64,000 nucleotides of DNA from Cryptomeria japonica (Eukaryota; Streptophyta; Pinopsida; Cupressales; Cupressaceae), in the NCBI RefSeq assembly GCF_030272615.1, contig NC_081412.1:26194501-26258500 (forward strand), given 5' to 3'. Shown here piece after piece: positions 8,999 to 18,100 of this stretch. Positions within the stretch are counted from its first letter, which is position 1, and every line of letters begins with the position of its first letter. Made by a program: the position numbers and the translations under genes. The notes below the pieces were generated by a model that searched no databases, was not told the origin of the DNA, and saw only the letters and a program-made list of their open reading frames with translations.

Positions 8999-11900
8999 GT
9001 GACTGATCAGAAAGCCCTTGTCTCTCGCATTGACAACTCTAATGAGTGGATCATTGATAGTGGGTGTTCTCACCACATGACCAGTGACCAGAGAAAGTTT
9101 TTATCTCTGGAAGAATATGATGGAGGTGTTGTATGATTTGGCAACAATGCACCTTGCATGGTGAAAGGAAAAGGATCCATCTCACTAAATGGAAAGAACA
9201 ATGCAGATGATGTCTACTAGGTAGAAGGCCTTAAGCACAACCTTTTGAGTGTTGCTTAGTTGAATGACAAAGGACTTATTCTGGAGTTCAAAGGTGGGGT
9301 CTGCAAAATAATTGGAAAGAGTGGTGAACTTATTGCCACCGGTAAATAGACCAAAGGAAACTTGTTTTAGCTAAATGCCAAGATTAGTAGTGCCTAATGG
9401 ATAAATTTGATGACAGTTGGATATGGCATAGGAGACTCTGTCATATGAATTTTTTATAATATTGCAAAGGCTAGTAAGATCAAGGCAGTAAGAGGATTGC
9501 CTTTGCTGAAAAAACTGGAGAATGATTTATGCAAAGAATGCCAACTTGGGAAGATGTCTTCCTCAACATTCAAAGGTAAGTCTTTCTCAGTAGAGAACTT
9601 ACTTGATCTAGTGCACACCGATCTGTGTGGTCCGATGAAAACTAGAAGTACTTAGGGAGATCGGTATTTCATGATTCTTACTGATGACTGCTCAAGAATG
9701 ATGTGGGTCACATTCTTGAAAGACAAGTTTGAGGGGTTTGGAAAGTTCAAAGCCTTTAGAGAATTGGTGGAGAAGGAGAGCGATAGAAGAATAAAATACC
9801 TAAGAACCGATCAGGGAGGTGAATTCACTTCTGATGAATTCAACAAGTACTATGAAGAGAATGACATCAAGAGGCAGTTGTCTGCCCCAAGGACACCACA
9901 GTGAAATGGCATAGTAGAAAGGAATAACAGGACTGTAGTTGAAGTGGCCATAACTATGTTGATCCAAGGAAATGTAGCTCACACATTTTGGAGAGAAGCG
10001 GTGAGAACAGTCTATACTATGAACCGAGTACTCATCAAGAAAGGTAAATACAAAGCCCCCTATGAGTACTGGAATGGGAGAACTCCTAATGTGATTTATT
10101 TTAAAGTGTTTGGCAATAAGTGCTATATCAGGAGAGGTGAGCATTTGAGCAAGTTTGATGCTAAATGTGATGAAGGAATATTTATGGGATATTGCACTAA
10201 AAGAAAAGCTCTCAAATGCTACAACAACAGGACTCACAAAATTGTTAAGAATATTAATGTCAAGGTTGATGAATCTCCTAAGGATCCTGAGGAAACAAGC
10301 AACAAGCAAGCAGAAGATGAACCGGGCATAGCCTTCTAGGAACCGGTTAAGAAGGAAACAAGTTGCAAACACCAGAAAGACCTCAGTGTTCCTATACTGG
10401 TAGAAGCTGCAGTAGGTGAAGAAGAATATGAAGTGGAAGAAGAAGAGGAAAAGCAAGCGGAACCAGCTAGGGTCATTCCTAGGTATGTGAAACTACATCA
10501 TGATCTGAAGCAGATCATAGGAGACAAAGATGCAGGGATACTCACATGGAGAAAGGTGAAAGAAAACTCTTGCATGATTTCATAATTTGAACCTAAGACC
10601 ACTAGCAAGGCACTTACCGATGAAGACTAGATAAAGGAAATGGAAGAGGAGATGGACTAGATAGAAAAGAATGCAACATGGTCCTTGGTACCCAAACCAA
10701 AACACAAGAATGTCATAGGTACCAAATGGGTCTTCCAGAATAAGCTGAATGAAGAAGGCACATTGGTAAGGAACAAGGTAAGGCTTGTATGCAAGGGATA
10801 TGCTTAGGAAGAGGGAGAAGACTATGGAGAAACCTTTGCCCCAGTGGTGAGACTAGAAGGTGTTTGAATGCTACTTGCATTTGTAGCATTCAAGGGATTT
10901 AAGGTATACTAGATGGATGTGAAGTTTGCATTCTTGAATGGAATCCTAGAAGAAGAAGTGTATATTGAGAAACCGGATGGGTTTGCTTTGTCAGAAGATA
11001 GTGACATGGTGTGTAGATTACATAAGGCCCTGTATGGATTGAAACAAGCACCAAGGGCATGGTATGAATGGTTACACTCTCATCTTGTGAAGATATGATT
11101 TCAAAGAACAATTGAGGACAACAACATCTATCTGAAATTTGAAGGTGATCAGATTTTGATCTATGAAGTATTTGTAGATGACATAATCTTTGGAGATGAT
11201 GAGTTGAGTCATGCATTCACAGATGAAATAAAGAAAGAGTTTGAGATGTCTCTGATTGGAGAGATAAAGTTCTTCATTGGTCTAAAAATGGAGGGTATCT
11301 TCATTACCCAGTCCAAGTATATCAAGGAAGTATTGAAGACCTTTGGCATGGAGGAGAGCAAACTGGTTGGAACATCGATGGTGACCGGATGCAAATTGAC
11401 AAAGGAGGATGATACAACACTAGTGGATGAGGAGTACCGGTCGATGATTGGTAAGCTACACTATGTGGTGCACAGCAGACCAGACATTGCTCATGCAGTG
11501 GGCATAGTGGCCCATTTTTAGAAGAGTCCAAGAGAATCCTACTTGGTATTGGTAAAGAGGATTCCGAGATATCTGAAAGGGACAGTTGATTATGGATTGT
11601 GGTATTGATACAATGGCGACTTTGATCTCAAAGTGTTTACAGATGCAGATTGGGTAGGTAATGTGGATGAACAGAAGAGAACAACCGATGGAGCATTCTT
11701 CCTTGGTGGAAGACTAGTCTCATGGACGAGAAAGAAGCAGAGTTGTATTTCCCAGTCTACAGTTGAAGTAGAGTATGTGGCAACATTTATGAACTGCACT
11801 CAGGCAATTTGGATGAAGCATGTATTAAATAGATTCAAAGTACCTATATCTGAACCGGTGAATATTTTCTGTGATAATACTAGTGCAATCAATATTTCCA

Positions 11901-12106
11901 AAAATCCGGTATTGCATGCTAGGACAAAGCACATTGAGCTCAATTATCATTTCTTGAGAGAAAAGTTTCAGAATAAAGAGGTTGTATTCAGACATGTTTC
12001 CAGTAAGGAGCAGTTAGCAGATATTTTCACTAAGCCCTTACCGAAGACTACATTTACCTATTTGAGAGGTGAATTAGGGGTTTTGCCCCTTCATGAAGTA
12101 AATTAA
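8999..12106 (+). pseudogene. pol: Copia-2 Pol (protease, integrase, RT, RNase H), many nonsense codons
   Basis: All domains are recognisable in the gag frame: protease IIDSGCSHHM near 9052, integrase HTDLCGP near 9618 and RTDQGGEF near 9805, RT with the catalytic FVDD at 11171-11182, and RNase H with DADWVG near 11644 and DIFTKPL near 12020. Catalytic residues lost in Copia-1 are kept here. In-frame stops are at 9134, 9218, 9257, 9347, 9368, 9653, 9902, 10337, 10583, 10628, 10658, 10805, 10865, 10910, 11096, 11519 and 11606. A one-base loss near 9393 is offset by a one-base gain near 9455. Compared with Copia-1, many stops are CAG or CAA to TAG, or TGG to TAG. Not translatable as Pol. Confidence 0.92.
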
Positions 12107-12407
12107 AGATGTGTGCTCCACATCAGTCAAGTACTACAGTGAAAAATCTTATAGGATTGATGTGTTGAAGGATGCTACTGCACAGGGGGAGCATCATAGT
12201 GGATCTTAGAAGCTTATGCCTCCACCTTGGCATTGTTGTCAAAGGGGGAGAAGATATATTGTTTGGGGAGAAGATATTCAACATGTACACACTGACTAGT
12301 CCATATGGTGGTGATATTTTTTAAGTTACACAAGTATAGTGTCAACTCATATATATTTTACTGAGCAATGATGCATTGAGTATTGCCATCAATGCCAAAG
12401 GGGTGAT
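12107..12407 (+). other. Copia-2 3' untranslated region and polypurine tract
   Basis: Non-coding, with GGGGGAG purine blocks near 12185 and 12245. The probable polypurine tract is AAAGGGGTGA at 12397-12406, directly before the 3' LTR. The sequence aligns with the Copia-1 stretch 4135-4388, but lacks its 41-bp duplication and has extra AT-rich sequence near 12300-12360. Confidence 0.78.
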
Positions 12408-13862
12408 TGTTGGCATATGATGAAGTGGTGATAGTGTACATTGTCATTGATGTCAATAAGTGAACCAGTATATGATGCTCACATAGGTGAACCGGTATGA
12501 ACCAGTGTGAAGACTAGAAGCAGCTATAGTCAACTGGGATGGTGTGAACTAGTGTCAGGGTTCACAATGTGACTACCGGTTTGTAGTCTCAGTTCAGCTT
12601 GAGGGTTTCCTGTTTGGCGATCTAACTTGCGTAGTGCAACTGATGACATTCTGTGATGAGTAAGTTAAGAGATAAGGATGAGATCAAGATGCCACGTCAG
12701 TTATGTGCATGAGAAGAATCTCTTTGAGGATCTTGCGCATGAAGATCGAATGCATTGATTGTCTACCTCAAGAATGTGCATTTTTCTTAGAGGTATGAGA
12801 AAAGTGTGTGATGGGTTACTATTTTCCAGATGTGGTGAAGATTGAATGATGCAAAATGAATTGAGATCTATTTTAGATCATTTCACTCTATGAAAATATG
12901 TTTGGATGGTCAAGATTGGACTGCTTGTAATTGTAAACCTAAAATGTTTAGGGTTTAGGGTTTATGCTACCGACCTAATTGTTGTATATAAGGTCGATGA
13001 TGTTTGTTATTGTTTGTGTTGGAAAAAGATGTGTTTGTGTCCGCGTGTTGAGATACTTTCCAAACCAAAGTGTGGAATCTGCAGAGTGTGATTGCAGAGG
13101 ATAGGAGCTGAAAAGGATCTGCCTTAGCGAGTAGTGTTGTTATCAAATCAGAGCTTTACCTATTGACTTCTAACCATTTCAATAGAAGGAAAATCCCTTG
13201 ACTGGGTAGCTTTAACAAGCTTGTTTCAAATCCTCTAACCAGGTGACTCAAGTTCATTGAGTTCTTTAAATCCTCTAGCGAGGTAACCTTTAACAGGATT
13301 TCAACCTTTAACAAGGTTTATAGCCATCCCTTAATCGGGTGATCCCTGATAGGATCGGTTCCTAATAGAACCTTATTGTAAAGTCTTTAACTGAACTAGG
13401 CTCCTAACAAAGTGGACTTCAAAAGAGTTCAAAACAAGCTTGTGGGTATTCATCCCCACTGTGGTTTTTCCCATTTGGGTTTCCACGTGAAAAATATATG
13501 TGTTATGGGTTGTGAGTTTTCATGTGATGACTGAGTAGTTTTTTATTAAAGTTGAATATGCATGCAATGCTAAATGATTGTGGTATTATTGATGCAACTC
13601 ATGCATGACTAAACTGGTAAAGTAGCTATCAAGATCTGAGATCTATTGAATGTTGTTTGAAGTACTTTTGGTTAACTGGTTTAGCTGTCTGAAGCATATC
13701 TGTTTAACTAGTATTTCTATGGTTAAGTACAATGGTATAGACGATCGGTTATTTGTATTAAGAGAGTGTCAAAATATTGAAGCAAGTTTTTGTCTATACT
13801 GATTCACCCCCCCCTCCCTCTCAGTATCGATTAGGGTATTAGTTGTTCATTATTATTCATCG
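12408..13862 (+). repeat. Copia-2 3' LTR
   Basis: 1455 bp from TGTTGGCATATG to ATTCATCG. The final CG, where the 5' LTR ends CA, is read as a point change because the next five bases are the GGTAA duplication. It contains the palindrome array (13190-13360) and the TTTCCACGTG block near 13480. Confidence 0.9.
12947..12992 (+). promoter_or_regulatory. Copia-2 3' LTR telobox and TATA motif
   Basis: TTTAGGGTTTAGGGTTTA at 12947-12964 and TATAAG at 12987-12992 (extended TATATAAG from 12985), 22-bp gap. Confidence 0.6.
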
Positions 13863-14378
13863 GGTAAAGATTTAAATGAGGAGTGGATGGTGCTGGAGAA
13901 AGGATGGATAAAGATTAACTTTGATGGAGCCTCAAGGGGAAATCCAAGAATCTTAGGTGCATGGTGTGTAGCTTATGATGAGAATGGTAAAGTGCTCTTC
14001 AAAGGGGCTCAGAGACTACAAGATGGCATGAATAATGAGGCTAAGGTGCAGGATATGTTGTTGGCACTATATTTGGCAAACAACATGAAAGTTCTGAAGG
14101 TACACCTAGAAGGGGATTTGAAAATTATGGTGGAAGCAATTCTGAAAGGGGCTTCACCAAGCTGGAGAATAAACAAATTCATTATGATTATCTGTTTAAG
14201 GCTTCGATCTTTTCAAGATTACAAGGTATCCCACATTTGGAGAGTAGGAAACAGGGTGGTGGTCTTTTTTTTTCCAATGTGGCTTGTGAATCAGACAATT
14301 TTGTTACGAGATGGTGGGGTGGCGATGATACAAATGTTCAATGGCCACCTTAGTGTATTCAAATTCTTGAGAAATTAG
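13863..14378 (+). pseudogene. Unit A RNase H domain (plant RVT_3 type)
   Basis: The frame enters from 6494-6542 and is open to a stop at 14376; the first ATG after the copia insertion is at 13887. Motifs of the plant LINE-type RNase H are present: INFDGASRGNPR with the first catalytic Asp, NNEAK with the Glu, LEGD with the second Asp, and a weak HIWRVGN equivalent of the HIxREGN block. The final Asp block is degenerate (a run of Phe from T8-9 slippage near 14265). The domain would cleave RNA in RNA-DNA hybrids. Copia-2 interrupts it 18 codons upstream of the DG motif, so the gene is broken. Confidence 0.82.
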
Positions 14379-14670
14379 TGAGATAAGAAGTACTACAATC
14401 ATCTAATTTCATGTAAGTTTAAGTTGATTGATTAGGCGACCATTGGTGGCCATTTGAGAAAGCACGACACTGACAACATTCATTAATGCTCTGTCCGGAG
14501 AAGGTGGGCAAAAAGAGTGGCGGTAGGAGAGGGATAGGGCATTTATTGCAGAGGAATATAGTTTGAATGAGCATTTACTTGCACACACTACCCGAAGATT
14601 GGAAATATTTTTTCTTGATGAAGTTGTGAGCTAGCAGAGTGAGGGGCGATGGCAGAATTGCAGAGAGGCC

Positions 14671-15279
14671 ATGGAAGCGAATTTCACGTTGAAGTCTAAG
14701 AAGCAATTATGCCCATTCCTTGGAGACGTCACAAAGAGTAGGCTTTGAGGAATGTTTCTCTTTCAGAATGAGCATTTGATCAAGAGTGTTCAGTTAATTT
14801 TGGGGAAAGTTTTTGGTAACCTTAGACATTAGTATCACACGAACATGGACATGTATTAGACAATCATGGTGTGGAGGCTAGACCTTGGCGAACCAGTGGA
14901 GGTGGTGAAAAATGTGATGGAGTCAATTGTGTACAGTGATTTCCTAGTTGACATGGACTACATTACAGAATGGGCAATCCTGAGTGTAGGATTTGACTTC
15001 AGTGAGGGAATGGGAGTGGTACCATATGAAAGATTTAAAAAACCCATGTCTTTCATTCAATGGCAAGAAGATTGTGGCCGAACACACTAGAGGGAGGAAG
15101 CTAAACGTGGATGGGAAGCTTTGAAATTGGTGGTGCGGATTAAGGAGTTGGATGATGTAATTTGAGATGCCAAGAGGGAAGCAAGAATTGTGGAAGGCAA
15201 AGTGCTTCATCTGCGCAAGAAGAAGAGGTTGTGCGAGATTCCTGAAAATGCAAAGGAAGAGAGCTCCCAGGGTGCATGA
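14671..15279 (+). pseudogene. Unit A ORFX: unknown ~200-codon ORF downstream of RNase H
   Basis: Starts MEANFTLKSKK, and reads 203 codons to TGA at 15277 in one frame with five in-frame stops (14746, 14830, 14857, 15088, 15163) and no frameshift. It aligns with the ORFX of unit B (MEATFTLITPR), unit E (NFTLKTSK) and the retrocopy at 61852-62235 (MEANFTVTTKK). Shared features are the start motif, an EVVKxVM block followed by FLVxMDxxxExAILxxGFD near the middle, and a basic, probably helical C-terminus (EGKVLHLRKKKR). I do not recognise a known family. Decay by nonsense only, without indels, resembles the methylation-type decay of Copia-2. Confidence 0.7.
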
Positions 15280-15579
15280 GTGTCCTCTTCTCTTTTCTTT
15301 TTGAATTTTACTATTAATTGTTAATGGTTGGCATGTAAGTTTTTTTTTAAACTCTACATTCGAATCATTTGGTGGTCTACGGGATTTGTAATTTCCCATT
15401 TTAAAACTATTACTGTGAAATCGAATTTTTTATGTACATGTGGATGATGGGTAGTTTTGGGGTTTAGTCCGTAGATGAAATCTTTTGGATGTGGGATGTC
15501 TTGGGTAATGTTTATTTATGATTGACATTTGGAAAATCTATGGATGTACTTCTTTCCTTTTCTTAATAAAAAAAACTTC
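15280..15579 (+). other. Unit A 3' region
   Basis: Non-coding, T-rich. It ends CTTAATAAAAAAAAC (15561-15576), an AATAAA-like signal merging into a short A run, consistent with a retroposed 3' end. Confidence 0.5.
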
Positions 15580-15588
15580 TTTTTTTTT
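15580..15588 (-). other. LINE-C poly(A) tail
   Basis: T9 on the plus strand, preceded on the minus strand by CTCTTACCATTA. It abuts the A-run end of unit A with only CTTC between them. Confidence 0.65.
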
Positions 15589-15845
15589 AATGGTAAGAGC
15601 TATCATTAAAGGGGATAACACCCTTATGTTAATTACCAAAAAGGTTTATAAAAAGGCATCAAGCCTGATAGTAAGACCACATTTTATCTTTCTACCTATC
15701 TAACCCCTGTATACAAATTCTGAACAAACACATACTAATTATCCAACCCCACAGTCTACTTTGCTACCTAACCAACCCCTACATAAATATTTCAACTGTG
15801 TGAACAATACGTCAAGGACAGAGTCAGTCCAAATCCTAATCTGCA

Positions 15846-16490
15846 TTATGTCCCACCATTAAGAGTTTGCAAGATGACCCCCGCAAACTCTTCAACATTG
15901 ATTACTGTTTCTATTGCTCCAACCGAGAACCACCAAGTTTCAGAGTTTGTCACTCTACGGAAAGGAGCCATATCCCCATTCAGTATAGAACACCTGAAGA
16001 CTTCCCAAGCATTTTCTCTTAATGTCCTCATCATCTCCTTTAATTCTTCCCTCTCCAAACACCTACATTCTACCCTGTTTCTCTTACTATCATCGGACTC
16101 ATCACTCCCTTCATCCTCACTCTCCTCCTCTTCATCCTTAGAATCCGTGGGCAGGAATATGTCCGGCTGAAAGTATGTCTTCAGGATACTGATCCATACG
16201 TTCTCCGACAAGCTTAAAATGGAGTCGGCGATGCAGTTCCCATTAACAGTCTTAACAAAGCCACACAACGGCTCCACGACTCTCTCCCTGGATTCGATGA
16301 CGTCCACTAGTGGCATAAGAACAACTTCATAGATATTGGAGTCGCACCAGTGACGGTCAAAGTTGAGTGTAATCCCTACTAGACCTTTAATTGCCTCATA
16401 TGCATACTCCTTTGAGATAAACAGATTGCGGAGTTGGGCATCAATTGTTTCCTCGTAGTTCATGCACCCAATGTTGCTAAAGTATGCCAT
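15846..16490 (-). CDS. LINE-C ORF3: intact 214-aa protein of unknown function, acidic middle
   Basis: An uninterrupted 214-codon frame about 310 bp downstream of the RNase H domain, where units A and E carry ORFX. It begins MAYFSNIGCMNYEET. Residues 116-135 are strongly acidic (Glu/Asp/Ser), followed by a Cys-Arg-rich turn and a charged helix-like stretch (LEREELKEMMRTL). Residues 17-95 resemble the ORFX core weakly: QLRNLF.SK, later NIYEVVL and DSILSLSE, against QLKNMFRSK, DLYSLIM and DSLFELA in unit E. The similarity was judged by eye and may be chance. No known domain was recognised. It is notable that this frame is open while ORF2 of the same LINE has many lesions. It could instead be part of a host transcript captured by the LINE. 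Confidence 0.6.
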   Translation of the reverse strand: MAYFSNIGCMNYEETIDAQLRNLFISKEYAYEAIKGLVGITLNFDRHWCDSNIYEVVLMPLVDVIESRERVVEPLCGFVKTVNGNCIADSILSLSENVWISILKTYFQPDIFLPTDSKDEEEESEDEGSDESDDSKRNRVECRCLEREELKEMMRTLRENAWEVFRCSILNGDMAPFRRVTNSETWWFSVGAIETVINVEEFAGVILQTLNGGT

Positions 16491-16799
16491 AGACCAAGAT
16501 AGTAAACAACTCTCTTACACCCAAGAATCTAATCAACACTCAAATTTATTAGGTCATGAGGCCGAGCCTTGAGGAAAGCCAATTAATAGGTTCTGCAACA
16601 TCTAGAAGGATCCATATGAAACCTCACATGCCAAAACAACCTTGATCGCACAGCCTGCCCAAAAATGTCCTACTAGCCTTTCTTGTCAATCACATGCATC
16701 TCAGGCCGCGGGCACTACAAGTTTGTGTAGCCAGTTTGCAAAGGTTGTGCTCAACCTCTGCCACCTATTCTACATGTGCAAGCCTCAGGACAAGAGGCA
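16491..16799 (-). other. LINE-C spacer between RNase H and ORF3
   Basis: About 310 bp without a convincing frame. Its length matches the spacer of units A (292 bp) and E (about 300 bp). Confidence 0.5.
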
Positions 16800-17345
16800 T
16801 TATCCAACCCCATCACGTTTTCTTTCCATCAAGTCTTTTATGCACAGTTTTGTAATCTCCATGCTTATTGATATGGGATCTACTGACACTTCTGCCACAT
16901 CCAAGTTGACACCCAGATTGGCAAAAAGATCTACCAATCGATTACCTTCCCGATGGATGTGAGAAATTTCATATGGTCTGATTGTTTGCAGGAGAGTGTG
17001 TATGCGTGGGAGCCATTTAGCCAATTTCCAGTTTGTAAATCTAGAGTTAATCACTCCATTTATAATTATCTGTGAATCACCTTTGATCTATACATTAGTT
17101 AATCCCTTATGTTTGAAAAGTAGCAGACCAGCCTCGAGGGCTCTAAGTTCTACTTCATTATTTGTGGTACATCCAATATGTCCGTAGGTACCTTACAAAA
17201 TATTCCCATCCTCATTCTGAATAACTGTGCCATAACCGGCCTGCCCCAGATTGCCTCTGCAAGCCCCGTCAAAGTTGATTTTTACCCAATTGCTATGAGG
17301 CTTGGCCCACCTGACATTTTCCCTGTCAATTCTCTTTTTGGGATA
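16800..17345 (-). pseudogene. LINE-C RNase H domain
   Basis: C-terminal domain of ORF2. It begins near 17345 with WVKINFDGACRGN (first Asp), continues with TNNEVE (Glu) and KGDSQIIIN (Asp), and ends with ISHIHREGNRLVDLFANLG (His-Arg-Glu-Gly-Asn block and last Asp, in the open frame 17054-16800). Plant-type RVT_3 RNase H, which removes RNA from the cDNA hybrid. At least two nonsense codons interrupt the N-terminal half. Confidence 0.85.
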
Positions 17346-18100
17346 ATGGAAGATAACATTATTGAGAGACTAATTCCTCTCCATTTATGCATCCCAATCA
17401 TTGAATCTGAACTTTCTGACATTCCTTGATTTACCATAGATAGCTTCTTCAATGGCAGCCTTTAGATTGCTAATGACAACATCTATTGGTTTAGATGTCT
17501 CTTTGAATATTCATTTGTTTCTTTCTTTCCAAATCAGCCAAACAATCATTGCAGGGCCCACTAGCCACAGTGCTCCCCACTTAGTTTGGCTGAACATTGG
17601 CCATGAGACAAGGAATTCCTTTAGGGACCTGTTCCTGACTATGCACAAGTTCACCATCCTTAGAAACCATTTCCAACACTTTTGAGAAAACATGCAGTTG
17701 AAAAGTAGATGGTCCATCGATTCTTCCTCAGTGTTGCATAATGCACACCAGCTTGGTCCATGGATACCAATTGTCTTGAGTCTATCGCTAGTGAGAATAT
17801 GCCCGTGCAGGGCTATCCATAAGAACGCCCCTACTTTAGGCAATATCTAATTATTCCAACAAAGCTTGCCAGGCCAGTTCGGATTGATAACTCTATGTCT
17901 CTACACTTCATATCCCAACTTAACACTATATTCCCCTGACTTAGCAGCACACCAGAAAATACAATCCTCATCTTCTGAAGCTAAAATCGCTCTATTTCTT
18001 AGAATACCTTCCAACCTTTTACACATTTCCAAGTTACCTATTGTTATCTATTTCTAAGTCATAATGTTGTGACTATCAATATCCTCAAAATAGTTAGCAA
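17346..18100 (-). pseudogene. LINE-C reverse-transcriptase zinc-binding domain
   Basis: The segment 17843-17511 reads KVGAFLWIALHGHILTSD, then CALCNTEEESMDHLLFNC, the CxxC...HxxxxC pattern of the plant RVT zinc-binding domain. The stretch upstream to about 18100 has recognisable connection-region residues (SGEYSVKLGYEV) broken by stops. Confidence 0.85.

Larger units (their letters stand above)
6543..13862 (+). mobile_element. Copia-2: complete Ty1/copia retrotransposon nested in unit A
   Basis: 7320 bp bounded by two LTRs (6543-7934 and 12408-13862) and by a perfect 5-bp target duplication GGTAA (6538-6542 and 13863-13867). It has a primer-binding site, gag, pol and a polypurine tract in the same order as Copia-1, and belongs to the same family. 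Pol is in the gag frame for almost its whole length but has about 18 nonsense codons, so the copy is long dead. About 25-30 mismatches can be counted by eye in the first ~300 aligned bases of the two LTRs, so the insertion is old. Confidence 0.95.
13863..15579 (+). mobile_element. Unit A, main body: RNase H plus ORFX retroposed unit
   Basis: Resumes directly after Copia-2 (repeated GGTAA). It holds an RNase H domain frame (to 14378), a 292-bp gap, ORFX (14671-15279) and a 3' region ending in CTTAATAAAAAAAAC near 15574. The same order is found in unit B (22882-24261) and unit E (59247-60966). With the 5' piece at 6494 the full unit is about 1.76 kb. It has no RT or endonuclease, so it must have been copied in trans or be the 3' end of a longer LINE. 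Its right flank is masked by LINE-C, whose poly(A) abuts it tail to tail. Confidence 0.75.

Noticed and set aside
1-13862. Copia-1 and Copia-2 as one tandem element sharing an LTR
   Set aside because: Each has its own LTR and polypurine tract, about 630 bp of unrelated DNA lies between them, and Copia-2 has its own GGTAA duplication.
16642-17187. Plus-strand frames opposite the LINE-C RNase H
   Set aside because: They are shadows of the minus-strand RNase H domain, whose motifs are clear.
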